DNA of 64,000 nt from an uncultured Prevotellaceae bacterium. Lineage in GTDB: Bacteria > Bacteroidota > Bacteroidia > Bacteroidales > Bacteroidaceae. Numbering within the stretch: the stretch's first letter is position 1; every line of letters begins with the position of its first letter. Below, piece after piece: positions 50,695-58,233 of this stretch. The notes under the pieces are model-generated. The model saw only the letters and a list, made by a program, of their open reading frames with translations, was not told where the DNA came from and made no database searches. The stretch lies in the NCBI GenBank assembly GCA_900316585.1, contig ONDM01000005.1, positions 186,001 to 250,000 on the forward strand, in the 5' to 3' direction. The translations under genes and the position numbers were made by a program.

Positions 50695-51022
50695 AAAGGG
50701 GTAAAAACATCTTCCCAGTTAGGAAAAAAAATTTCCCTAACTAACTAGTTTTTCTTGGCTCCTTATCCATTAAAAACAGTATTCCGCTCAATCTGCGCCC
50801 TTGCAAGTAAAAACTCTTTACATTTTTTGCACGAAAATGCCACTTTTTTTCATCTTGGCCGTTTTAGGGCCGGAAAAGTGATGCCGAAGTTATGGTTATT
50901 AGAAAGTACATTCTTAACTTCGTGTTGTGATTCGAATCAAGGTCTGCATACACGGCCGTTATGGAGAGGCCCTGAGGGTAAGTCACCAAAAATACAAATA
51001 CAACTAAAACCTAAATTCTATT

Positions 51023-51082
51023 ATGGCAATTAAAGTAAAAGCAAAGGAAACTTCAAGAGACAGGGAGAAGAATAAAGATTAA
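51023..51082 (+). pseudogene. Possible remnant of an HU-like DNA-binding protein gene
   Basis: A 19-codon frame reads MAIKVKAKETSRDREKNKD and stops. The opening resembles the first residues of HU-family DNA-binding proteins of Bacteroides mobile or capsule-linked modules (MAIKxKAxE). If so, the rest of the gene is deleted. The match is short, so this is only a suggestion. Confidence 0.3.
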
Positions 51083-51128
51083 CCTTGCACGTGATATTAT
51101 TCCGCGAAATTATTTTCCTCCGATTTAA

Positions 51129-51159
51129 TTTGCTCCACCGGAAATAAAGCGTACCTTTA
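51129..51159 (+). promoter_or_regulatory. Promoter of the GH30 gene
   Basis: TTTG (51129-51132) and TACCTTTA (51152-51159, one mismatch to TAnnTTTG) are 19 bases apart. Transcription near 51166 leaves only about 5 bases before the first ATG (51171) and so favours the start at 51189. Confidence 0.55.
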
Positions 51160-51188
51160 CCCTGGCATTAATGATTTTATTTAAACAC

Positions 51189-52616
51189 ATGAAAGCACAC
51201 GTATTACTGGGCATGGTCTGTTGGCTGTGTACCGCAACCTTACAGGCTCAGCCTGCACAAGTGAAAACGTTGACCACTACAGCCAACCGGCAGATGGACC
51301 TGACGCCTGGCACGGTCCAGTTTGGTAGTTCTGCCACTGCTACAGCTAGCATCATGCTGAATACGGCTGTGCGATACCAGACCATCGATGGGTTTGGAGC
51401 GGCTGTCACTGGCTCTACGGCCTACAATCTCTCCCTCATGCCTGCTGAAGCACGGCATCGGTTCCTGGAGGAGACCTTCAGTCCTGACAACTGCGGCTTC
51501 AGCTATGTGCGCATCAGTATAGGCTGCTCTGATTTCTCCCTCAGCGAATATACGCTTTGCGATGAGCCTGGACTGGAGCATTTCGGCCTGACCATAGAGG
51601 AAACGAAGTATGTGATTCCTGCGTTGAAGGAAATCCTTGAGATAAATCCTGCTCTGAAAATCTTGGGGTCACCCTGGACTTGCCCGAAATGGATGAAGGT
51701 GAAAAGTCTGGAAGAGCCTGTGCCTTTCGACTCCTGGACCAGCGGGCAGCTGAATCCTGCCTGTTACCAAGACTATGCTCTCTATTTTGTGAAATGGATT
51801 GAAACCATGCAGGCTGAGGGCATTCCTATTCATAGTATTACCCTGCAGAACGAACCGCTGAACAAGGGGAACTCTGCCTCGCTCTTCATGACTTGGCAGG
51901 AGCAACTGCGGTTTGTGAAGGAGGCACTGGGTCCTGCCTTGAAACAGGCTGCGCTGAACGTGAAGGTGTATGCCTTCGACCATAACTATAACTACGACGA
52001 CATGCCCGACCAACAACAGTATCCGCTGCACATCTATGAGGATGCAGGGGCAGCTCGCTACTTTGCCGGGGCTGCCTACCACAACTATGGAGGCCGACCT
52101 ACGGAGCTGCTGCGCATACACCAGGAAGCACCGGACAAGGAGCTGCTTTTCACCGAAGCGAGCATTGGTACCTGGAACAATGGTAGAGACCTGGAAAAGG
52201 CGTTGCTGCGCGATGTGCGGGAGCTGGGATTGGCCACTGTCAATGGCTGGTGTAGGGGTGCCATCGTATGGAATCTGATGCTGGACAATGACCGGGGACC
52301 TCACAGGGGGGAAGGAGCTTGCGCCACGTGCTACGGGGCTGTGGATGTGGATAACACGGACTATACGACCATCACACGGAACTCACACTACTACGCCATG
52401 GCACACATGGCTGCTGTGGCAAGACCAGGGGCCGTACGCATCAGCTCTACCACTACAGCAGCGGAACTGACGCAAGCCGCGTTTATCAATCCAGACGGTA
52501 CGCGTGCTCTAGTAGTATGCAACGAGGGGGGAAACCGCACCCTGAACGTGAGCGACGGTATCCAATCCTTCACGGCTGAGATTCCTGCACGGAGTGTGGT
52601 CTCTTTCAGGTGGTAA
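51189..52616 (+). CDS. Glycoside hydrolase family 30 (endo-beta-1,6-glucanase/glucosylceramidase-like)
   Basis: From the ATG at 51189 the protein begins MKAHVLLGMVCWLCTATLQAQ, a signal peptide, and has about 475 residues. GH30 landmarks are QTIDGFGAAVTGSTAYNL, YVRISIGCSDFS, GSPWTCPKWMK, the acid/base LQNEP (Glu at codon 228 counted from 51171) and the nucleophile FTEASIG (Glu at codon 329). A C-terminal beta domain follows (WNLMLDNDRGPHRG onward). The layout fits subfamilies that cleave beta-1,6-glucan or glucosyl linkages in the periplasm. It converges on the kinase-DUF4298 gene with an 11-base overlap of the two 3' ends. It has its own promoter. Confidence 0.93.
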   Translation: MKAHVLLGMVCWLCTATLQAQPAQVKTLTTTANRQMDLTPGTVQFGSSATATASIMLNTAVRYQTIDGFGAAVTGSTAYNLSLMPAEARHRFLEETFSPDNCGFSYVRISIGCSDFSLSEYTLCDEPGLEHFGLTIEETKYVIPALKEILEINPALKILGSPWTCPKWMKVKSLEEPVPFDSWTSGQLNPACYQDYALYFVKWIETMQAEGIPIHSITLQNEPLNKGNSASLFMTWQEQLRFVKEALGPALKQAALNVKVYAFDHNYNYDDMPDQQQYPLHIYEDAGAARYFAGAAYHNYGGRPTELLRIHQEAPDKELLFTEASIGTWNNGRDLEKALLRDVRELGLATVNGWCRGAIVWNLMLDNDRGPHRGEGACATCYGAVDVDNTDYTTITRNSHYYAMAHMAAVARPGAVRISSTTTAAELTQAAFINPDGTRALVVCNEGGNRTLNVSDGIQSFTAEIPARSVVSFRW

Positions 52617-53376
52617 GATCACGATAGTCAGAGATAAGGTTCCAAATACCGTCTTCTGATAGTACTCCCCGTTTGAGGTCTGGGGGAAGATTCCCTGCTT
52701 CATCAGCAGCAAAGTCCTGTTTCCACAATTCACTGTCATAGTATTTGCTGAGTTCGGCAACATCCTCTTTGACAGCCTCCAACGAAGCATCAGACTCTTC
52801 CTTCATGGCAGCCAAGACTTTATGGAAGCGTTGCTCCATCAACTTGATTCGCTCTATTTGTAAAAACTTACAAATAGAGTCTTCATATGCAGTTTCAATC
52901 AACAAGACCTGCTCTCCTTTTCGGGTGAAGGAATCAAGGTAATAGTGATTGTCGGCTTTCAGGGATTCAGGGGTGAAGTCTGTATCTCGCAGCCTAGTCT
53001 CTATGGCAGAGGCATGCTTTCTTATCTCGTGGAAATGTGTATCAATATATTCATCCGTCATGGCAAGGCAGATGAAACAGATAGACTGCAAATACTGCTC
53101 ATCGAAGTCCTTTCTCCAGTCGGCAGGGATGTAGCAGCCTTCTACTATCATGTTCTGCTGATTCTCAATAGCCGTCTTGACCATTTCACGGACAATAGGC
53201 CAAAGATAATCGGTCAGCGCATCATCGTCTTCCGGCGTGAGAGTGGTTTGACCGCTCCGTATCAATCCCATTTTCAAATGGTCCATTGAAAGGTACGGGT
53301 AGTTGTACTCTTCCAGCATCCGCTGCGCCAGAAGTGTCTTGCCTGTATGTGATGCACCTGTTATCAGAATAATCAT
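52606..53376 (-). CDS. P-loop kinase-like protein fused to DUF4298
   Basis: The 256-residue protein has an N-terminal P-loop nucleotide-binding domain (1-175) starting MIILITGASHTGKTLLAQRM (Walker A, GASHTGKT at 7-14) and YLSMDHLKMGL, with a likely Walker-B-like FICLAM strand. This resembles small-molecule or nucleotide kinases of the zeta-toxin/AAA_33 kind. Residues 180-256 carry DUF4298: MEQRFHKVLAAMKEESDASLEA, LSKYYDSELWKQDFAADEAG, DLKRGVLSEDGIWNLISDY. DUF4298 usually occurs alone as a small protein of unknown function. The fusion suggests that a phosphotransfer step involves the DUF4298 partner or substrate (inference). It precedes the small lipoprotein cluster on the same strand by order of transcription after it. 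Confidence 0.82.
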   Translation of the reverse strand: MIILITGASHTGKTLLAQRMLEEYNYPYLSMDHLKMGLIRSGQTTLTPEDDDALTDYLWPIVREMVKTAIENQQNMIVEGCYIPADWRKDFDEQYLQSICFICLAMTDEYIDTHFHEIRKHASAIETRLRDTDFTPESLKADNHYYLDSFTRKGEQVLLIETAYEDSICKFLQIERIKLMEQRFHKVLAAMKEESDASLEAVKEDVAELSKYYDSELWKQDFAADEAGNLPPDLKRGVLSEDGIWNLISDYRDLTT

Positions 53377-53382
53377 GGTCTT

Positions 53383-54000
53383 CTATTTCGATTTCTCTCT
53401 AAGTTCCTTAAGAAGCTTTTTACCTTCTTCTAACTGTTGAGTAACCATTTCAAGGTCACCATCTTGAACTCCATAATGATCTGGTCTTGGCATTTCCTTG
53501 TTGGCAAGTTCCAAAACCTCTATGTGAGCTTTCAAGCTTTCGACAGGTTTTATAGACTTCTCCACAAACTCGATTTCAGACTTACAGAACTTTCGATACA
53601 AGTCACGGTACACAATACTTAGACTAAATTCGTTATCGACGGAGTTTCCTGGCAGAGAGCGAATGATGTCATATTGATCTTCCAGCCTGTCCAGCAATTC
53701 TTGGAATTTATTAGCTTCCACTAATTCTATGAATGTGTCTAAATATGCATCGTTGACTAAGAGTAAGGAGTCTGTTATCTCCGCATTGCTTACCTGCCTT
53801 CTGTGAGCTTCCTCCTTATAAGACTCAAAGGTTTTCACAAAGAATTCCTTTTTCTCTGGCGAAAACATGATTGTATCGGCAGACTTCATTTCAGCAGGTG
53901 CTGATTCTGATATTGTCTTTACCTGCTTTTTGTCTGTGCCGTTCATGCATGATAGCATCAATGCAGATGCTCCAACCAAGAGTAATATATACTTCTTCAT
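53383..54000 (-). CDS. Lipoprotein of unknown function, helical
   Basis: The 205-residue protein has a lipoprotein signal (LVGASALMLSCMNG) and a charged, mainly helical mature part (FESYKEEAHRRQVSNAEITD, LVEANKFQELLDRLEDQYDI and a coiled-coil-like end, VTQQLEEGKKLLKELREK). No family is recognised. It stands between the kinase-DUF4298 gene (6 bases) and a DUF3108-like gene (6 bases) in the same direction, so these form an operon. Role unknown; exported to the periplasm or outer membrane. Confidence 0.8.
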   Translation of the reverse strand: MKKYILLLVGASALMLSCMNGTDKKQVKTISESAPAEMKSADTIMFSPEKKEFFVKTFESYKEEAHRRQVSNAEITDSLLLVNDAYLDTFIELVEANKFQELLDRLEDQYDIIRSLPGNSVDNEFSLSIVYRDLYRKFCKSEIEFVEKSIKPVESLKAHIEVLELANKEMPRPDHYGVQDGDLEMVTQQLEEGKKLLKELREKSK

Positions 54001-54006
54001 TTTGTA

Positions 54007-54666
54007 TTACAAGCCTTCGATGGAAGTAAGGGCCTGAGCGGATTCCAGCTTACCCTTGGCGTCGTAGGTCTCCATCTTCACGATGCCGATGCCGCGTCCG
54101 TACCAGGTCTTCTGAAGACTGCTGCGCTTGATGCCTAGCACCTTTACTGAGGTGGTGCTCTCTACTACCACACAAGGTATGCTGTGACCGCTTACCTCCA
54201 GGGTCTCTTCGGCTACGGCCTTCACTCCGGTGATATGGCTAGTGGTATTGATGCCGGCTATTCCCATGGTAATGCTGTAGTCGTTCAAGGTGGTTCCTGT
54301 GGTCAGGTTGGCAGGGAGCTTCAAGTCTTCGCCCGTAACCTCCAGGCTCTCGACTACCTTTCCTGCCAAGGCTTTAGGGCTCATGATGACTGCACCGTCC
54401 TCAATCATGACAGTCAGGTCAATAGGCTTTTGCAAGAGGTCTTTTCCGTTCTTGTCTTTCGCCATGGACTGCACGGTAACTGCAGTCTGGGTGCCGCTGT
54501 TCTTGACACTGACTACTGTGCTCTCTGAGTAGCCACTTACTTTGCCTTTCTTGTCTGTAAGGGTATAACCTAGTTTGACTCCCTCTTTCTTGGGATAAAA
54601 AGGATCTTGTGCATTTGCTCCTAATACCATCAGGAATGTTACTAACGCAAAAATGATTCGTTTCAT
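54007..54666 (-). CDS. Exported DUF3108/TapB-like protein
   Basis: The 219-residue protein has a signal peptide (MKRIIFALVTFLMVLGANAQ) and a beta-rich mature domain: YTLTDKKGKVSGYSESTVVSV, TLNDYSITMGIAG, ETLEVSGHSIPCVVVESTTSVK and YGRGIGIVKMETYDAKGKL. The final block is the typical end of DUF3108/TapB-like periplasmic proteins (a transcript-wide beta-sheet used to convey outer envelope signals or lipids). Its function is not established. It is part of the operon with the lipoprotein and kinase genes. Confidence 0.72.
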   Translation of the reverse strand: MKRIIFALVTFLMVLGANAQDPFYPKKEGVKLGYTLTDKKGKVSGYSESTVVSVKNSGTQTAVTVQSMAKDKNGKDLLQKPIDLTVMIEDGAVIMSPKALAGKVVESLEVTGEDLKLPANLTTGTTLNDYSITMGIAGINTTSHITGVKAVAEETLEVSGHSIPCVVVESTTSVKVLGIKRSSLQKTWYGRGIGIVKMETYDAKGKLESAQALTSIEGL

Positions 54667-54685
54667 GATTCTTTAATTTATTTGA

Positions 54686-55054
54686 TTATTTATTCTTTAA
54701 GTAATCGGAGAGGTTCAGGGTGCCGACTTCGTTTTCCTTATCTAGCGCGGGAACGTACTCTACCATCCGGGTCTTGCCGGTGGCCTTGTCCACGTAGAAG
54801 TACACCAGAGCGCCTGTGTAACTGCGGAATATCACCTGGTACTCGGTCTCGGTCTCTTCGCCCATGGTTACGTACATCATGTCGGGGTTGCCTTCGGCTG
54901 CACTCCAGTCGTATTCACTGTGGCAGTAGTTGTTCACGCCCTCATAGGCCATCTCTGCGGTGATTTCTGCCGATGGTGTGGCACTTGTTTTGTTGTCACT
55001 GCAGGAGCAGAAGAGAAGGGCTGCCAGTACAGATGTGATGAAAAGATGTCTCAT
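54686..55054 (-). CDS. Small exported protein of unknown function
   Basis: The 122-residue protein has a lipoprotein signal (LAALLFCSCSDN) and a small mature domain with YHSEYDWSAAEG-like acidic and aromatic residues, EYQVIFRSYTGALVYFYVD and KTRMVEYVP. No named domain is recognised. A perfect -7 element (TACATTTG, minus strand, 55081-55088) lies 27 bases upstream, so it heads the unit that continues through the DUF3108-like, lipoprotein and kinase genes. Confidence 0.76.
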   Translation of the reverse strand: MRHLFITSVLAALLFCSCSDNKTSATPSAEITAEMAYEGVNNYCHSEYDWSAAEGNPDMMYVTMGEETETEYQVIFRSYTGALVYFYVDKATGKTRMVEYVPALDKENEVGTLNLSDYLKNK

Positions 55055-55080
55055 GTGCTCTTTTGTTAGATTTGGTAATG

Positions 55081-55088
55081 CAAATGTA
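55081..55088 (-). promoter_or_regulatory. -7 element of the lipoprotein/kinase operon
   Basis: TACATTTG on the minus strand is a perfect TAnnTTTG match, 27 bases before the ATG at 55054. No good -33 box is found. Confidence 0.45.
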
Positions 55089-55163
55089 GTGCTTTTTTTC
55101 TGAAACTTTGGTCAACTTAAAGAAAAGATGTACTTTTACCCTCCGTGAGTGGGAAATGATGCT

Positions 55164-55958
55164 ATGAAGTGGACGGTATTATGTGATAACAGGACGAGCG
55201 ACCCTGGGCTTGCCACGGAGCATGGGCTGTCTGTCTTGCTGGAGACGGACAGGCACCGTGTGCTGCTGGATACGGGTGCCAGCGATGTGTTTCTACGGAA
55301 CGCACGGCAGCTGGGCATTGACCTCGGTACGGTGGACTATGTGTTCATCTCGCACGGGCACAACGACCATGCGGGTGGCTTGCGTGCTTTCCTGGAAATA
55401 AACGGGGGGGCCAAGGTCATCGTCTCTCCTGAGGCGCTCCGTGGAAGGTTCTATTCCAAGAGGCTGTCTTTGCATAGTATCACCACAGCGTGGCCGGAGA
55501 TTCCTTCCCAGAGGCTACTGGCGATGGAGCAGAGTGGGATGATAGCCGACGACTTGTTTGTCATGGCCCGCATCCCTCAGGTTCACCCTGTGCCGAAAGG
55601 GAACTGTCATCTCTTTGTGCAGGATGGGGAGGGGCAGTACATGGCCGACGACTTCCGTCATGAGCTGGCGCTCTACACGGGTGGACTGCTCTTCACGGGC
55701 TGTGCCCACAGTGGCTTGGAAAACATCCTGGCAGCCTGTCCTTACCCGGTAAAGACGGTGGTGGGTGGCTTCCATCTGCTGGACAACCAGGAGACAGGGG
55801 AGGAGCTGAGGGCTTTGGCCAACCGGCTGGTAGAACGGTACCCTGGGGTTACTTTCTATACGAGTCATTGCACGGGGGATGAGACTTTTCAAACGCTGCA
55901 CGATAGCATGGGCGACCGTCTGCATGCGTTCTCGTGCGGAAAAATAATGAATATTTAA
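55164..55958 (+). CDS. MBL-fold metallo-hydrolase, RFAP-synthase/MJ0936-like
   Basis: I choose the ATG at 55164 (MKWTVLCDNRTSDPG), because an upstream GTG frame at 55149 adds only five residues and has no family support. The 264-residue protein has LCDNRTSDPGLATEHGLSVLLE, VLLDTGASDVFLRNA, the zinc motif FISHGHNDHAGGL, LFTGCAHSGLENIL and GGFHLL. This is the signature of the subgroup that includes methanopterin-pathway RFAP synthase and related metal-dependent hydrolases. The actual substrate is unknown here. It heads a five-gene plus-strand unit. Confidence 0.88.
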   Translation: MKWTVLCDNRTSDPGLATEHGLSVLLETDRHRVLLDTGASDVFLRNARQLGIDLGTVDYVFISHGHNDHAGGLRAFLEINGGAKVIVSPEALRGRFYSKRLSLHSITTAWPEIPSQRLLAMEQSGMIADDLFVMARIPQVHPVPKGNCHLFVQDGEGQYMADDFRHELALYTGGLLFTGCAHSGLENILAACPYPVKTVVGGFHLLDNQETGEELRALANRLVERYPGVTFYTSHCTGDETFQTLHDSMGDRLHAFSCGKIMNI

Positions 55959-55971
55959 ATACAAGATAAGA

Positions 55972-56658
55972 ATGACATTACTAGAAGCTATAAAAGACCG
56001 GCACAGTATAAGGGCCTATAAGGACCAGCCTTTGGCAGATGATGTGGTCAAGGTGCTGGAGGAACAGATTGCTTTCCTGAATAAGGAGGGTGACCTGCAC
56101 ATGCAGCTCATCCTGAACGAGCCGAAGGCTTTCAAGGGGCCGATAGCCAAATACGGGATGTTCCGGAATGCGAACAACTATATAGTCGTGGCCGGAAAGA
56201 AGGCCGACGACCTGGACGAGCGGGTGGGCTACTACGGCGAGCACTTGGTGCTGCTGGCTCAGACGCTGGGGCTGAACACCTGCTGGGTGGGGCTCTCTTA
56301 CTCTAAGGTGCCTGGAACCTACGTGCTGGACGAGGGGGAGAAGATAGCTTGCTATATAGCCATCGGCTATGGGGATAAACCGGGCATTGAGCATAAGATT
56401 AAGACGGTGGAGCAGGTGAGCAACGCATCGGATATCACGCCTTCCTGGTTCAGAAGGGGCGTGGAAGCGGCTTTGCTTGCCCCTACGGCCGTGAACCAGC
56501 AGAAGTTCTGGTTCGAGTACGTGGGCATGAAGGATAACCGGCACAAGGTGCTTGCCAAGAGGGGGTTCTCCATAGTGGGCTACACGCAAATGGATTTGGG
56601 AATCGCCAAGTATCACTTTGAGCTTGGTGCCGGAAAGGAAAACTTCGACTGGGTGTGA
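55972..56658 (+). CDS. Nitroreductase family protein (TM nitroreductase type)
   Basis: The 228-residue protein begins MTLLEAIKDRHSIRAYKDQPL, the nitroreductase opening, with GYYGEHLVLLAQTLGLNTCWVGL and a second half, RRGVEAALLAPTAVNQQKFWF, that completes an FMN site in one chain. Such single-chain forms contain two nitroreductase-like halves. They reduce nitro, quinone or other acceptors with NAD(P)H. The natural substrate is unknown. It starts 13 bases after the MBL gene stop. Confidence 0.88.
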   Translation: MTLLEAIKDRHSIRAYKDQPLADDVVKVLEEQIAFLNKEGDLHMQLILNEPKAFKGPIAKYGMFRNANNYIVVAGKKADDLDERVGYYGEHLVLLAQTLGLNTCWVGLSYSKVPGTYVLDEGEKIACYIAIGYGDKPGIEHKIKTVEQVSNASDITPSWFRRGVEAALLAPTAVNQQKFWFEYVGMKDNRHKVLAKRGFSIVGYTQMDLGIAKYHFELGAGKENFDWV

Positions 56659-56729
56659 AGCAGATGACTACACGCTGTTGTCAACTGAGGATGATTCCGG
56701 GAAAGAGGAATAGAATTAGGGAATAAAAC

Positions 56730-57302
56730 ATGACAATACAAGAATTCAGAGAGTATATGGCTTCGGGGAAGCCTGTCGTGGGGGGTGGTGATGTTCACCT
56801 GATGTTTCATCGGCTGTCGCAGGAAGCACTGAAGATAACGGCTGAGATAAATGGGAAGTATCATGCTCCGGATGAGCTGCATGCGTTGCTGGAGCAGCTT
56901 TGGGGGCGTGAGGTGCCTAAGTCGGTAGGCTTGTTCCCTCCGTTCCATACGGATTGCGGAAAAAATACGGTGGTGGGTGAACGTGTCTTCATCAATATGG
57001 GCTGTAAGTTCCAGGATCAGGGAGGCATCACCATCGATGAGGGAGCACTCATCGGGCACAATGTGGTGCTGGCTACGCTCAACCATGATCTTGACCCTAG
57101 CAAGCGGCAGGGTATGACCTATGCGCCCATCCATATAGGCAAGAATGTGTGGATAGGGGCAAACGCTACAATCCTGGCTGGCGTGACGGTTGGCGATGGT
57201 GCCGTAGTGGCTGCTGGTGCCGTGGTGACTAAGGATGTGGAGCCGAATACCATAGTGGGTGGTGTCCCTGCCAAGTTCATTAAAAAGATTGAAACGGCAT
57301 GA
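56730..57302 (+). CDS. Sugar O-acetyltransferase with left-handed beta-helix
   Basis: The 190-residue protein starts [20 protein letters not shown] and has the maltose/galactoside acetyltransferase features: the N-terminal helical cap ([16 protein letters not shown]), hexapeptide repeats ([51 protein letters not shown]) and the closing GVPAKFI. It acetylates a sugar or related hydroxyl group with acetyl-CoA. It overlaps the next gene start by four bases (ATGA). It follows the nitroreductase gene after 71 bases. Confidence 0.93.
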   Translation: MTIQEFREYMASGKPVVGGGDVHLMFHRLSQEALKITAEINGKYHAPDELHALLEQLWGREVPKSVGLFPPFHTDCGKNTVVGERVFINMGCKFQDQGGITIDEGALIGHNVVLATLNHDLDPSKRQGMTYAPIHIGKNVWIGANATILAGVTVGDGAVVAAGAVVTKDVEPNTIVGGVPAKFIKKIETA

Positions 57303-57664
57303 ACAAGGCTGCCAGGGTTAATGCAATGAACATAGAGGATTATCGTGAGTACTGCCTTTCACTGGGCACCGATGTGGAAGAGAAGCTTCCTTTCACCAAG
57401 TTTCATTCTGCCAGCGGGGTGCTGGTGTTCTATGTCCATGGGCACATGTTCTCGTTCTTCGACTGCGACCACTACGGTGTCATCACGCTGAAATGTCAGC
57501 CGGACCGCATCGATGAGCTGAAAGCCCTGCATGGCTGCATCGGGAAGCCGTTCAACTTGTCGCCAAAGCATTGGATAGGCATCGATGCAAACACGGCTCC
57601 CGATGACCTTCTGCGGGAACTGACTCGGAATTCATACGAAATAGTAAAAGCGAAATACAAATGA
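57299..57664 (+). CDS. MmcQ/YjbR family protein
   Basis: The 121-residue protein has the YjbR/MmcQ core: [61 protein letters not shown] and [11 protein letters not shown]. The family folds like CyaY/phosphotransfer domains and is often labelled DNA-binding, without firm evidence. The start at 57299 is kept because it overlaps the preceding stop as ATGA; an alternative ATG at 57326 (MNIEDYREY) matches the usual family start and cannot be excluded. It also overlaps the next gene as ATGA. Confidence 0.86.
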   Translation: MNKAARVNAMNIEDYREYCLSLGTDVEEKLPFTKFHSASGVLVFYVHGHMFSFFDCDHYGVITLKCQPDRIDELKALHGCIGKPFNLSPKHWIGIDANTAPDDLLRELTRNSYEIVKAKYK

Positions 57665-58050
57665 TGACAGGTGAATCTAGAAAACAAATAGCTGCCGACA
57701 AGAAGCGGTGCAACAGCCACAACTGTGCGCAGGCCATTCTCCATACCTATGCCGATGTGGCGGGAATAAGCGAGGAAGAGGCGATGCATATAGCCAGTGC
57801 CTTTGGCGTGGGCATGGGCAACATGGAAGGGACCTGCGGGGCACTCATCGGTGCCGGCCTGGTACTGGGACTGGCCAATAAAGATAAGGTGAAGTCCATG
57901 AAGCAGATGCGTGAGATAATGACCAAGTTCCAGGAACGTAACGGTGCTACGCAATGCAAGCTCCTGAAGGGGATAGGGACGAAGGTGGTTCTCCGTGAAT
58001 GCCCCCTGTGCGTGGCCGATGCAGCTGAGTTTTTGGAGGAACAGCTGTGA
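57661..58050 (+). CDS. C_GCAxxG_C_C family redox-type protein
   Basis: The 129-residue protein carries the family's spaced cysteines: CNSHNCAQAIL (about 17-22), GMGNMEGTCGALIGAGLVLG, NGATQCKLLKGIG and the end RECPLCVADAAE. The family is thought to bind metal or act in redox reactions in anaerobes, but the function is not proven. It lacks a signal peptide. Its ATG overlaps the YjbR stop as ATGA, and it is the last gene of the unit, with a weak hairpin at 58051-58074 behind it. Confidence 0.9.
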   Translation: MMTGESRKQIAADKKRCNSHNCAQAILHTYADVAGISEEEAMHIASAFGVGMGNMEGTCGALIGAGLVLGLANKDKVKSMKQMREIMTKFQERNGATQCKLLKGIGTKVVLRECPLCVADAAEFLEEQL

Positions 58051-58074
58051 TACTGCATCATGCCTTATGCAGTA
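58051..58074 (+). terminator. Possible weak terminator or hairpin after the C_GCAxxG gene
   Basis: Arms TACTGCAT (58051-58058) and ATGCAGTA (58067-58074) form an 8-base perfect stem starting just after the stop codon. Only a scattered T-rich tail follows, so this is weak. Confidence 0.4.
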
Positions 58075-58168
58075 GGCAAAGTTACTTTTATTATTTCCTT
58101 ACGCACTTATAATCAGCATATTATAATTTTTAAAACTTACTATTTTTCCTTCTTTTTCATTACCTACT

Positions 58169-58200
58169 CTTGCATGGGTACATATTATGGTGTAATTTTG
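58169..58200 (+). promoter_or_regulatory. Promoter of the second GH106-like gene
   Basis: CTTG (58169-58172, one mismatch to TTTG) and TAATTTTG (58193-58200) are 20 bases apart, 33 bases before the ATG. Confidence 0.5.
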
Positions 58201-58233
58201 TAGAAAGAATTTAACGCAATAATATGTAAGTTT

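Larger units (their letters stand above)
50222..51128. other. Gene-poor AT-rich stretch with repeats and gene remnants
   Basis: No convincing gene is present in these 900 bases. It holds the long inverted repeat at 50494-50694, a smaller palindrome TGCATAAATATGCA at 50416-50429, a hairpin at 50718-50741 and a short HU-like leader frame at 51023-51082. The composition is AT-rich in the first half, unlike the GC-richer genes on both sides. An open frame of 92 codons at 50755-51033 does not look like protein. Together the pieces suggest the eroded remains of an inserted module, without an identifiable integrase or primase. Confidence 0.5.

Noticed and set aside
50755-51033. 92-codon plus-strand frame in the gene-poor stretch
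   Set aside because: It starts inside a hairpin-rich region, lacks a ribosome-binding site and reads as low-complexity non-coding sequence; the overlapping MAIKVKAKE frame is the better remnant.
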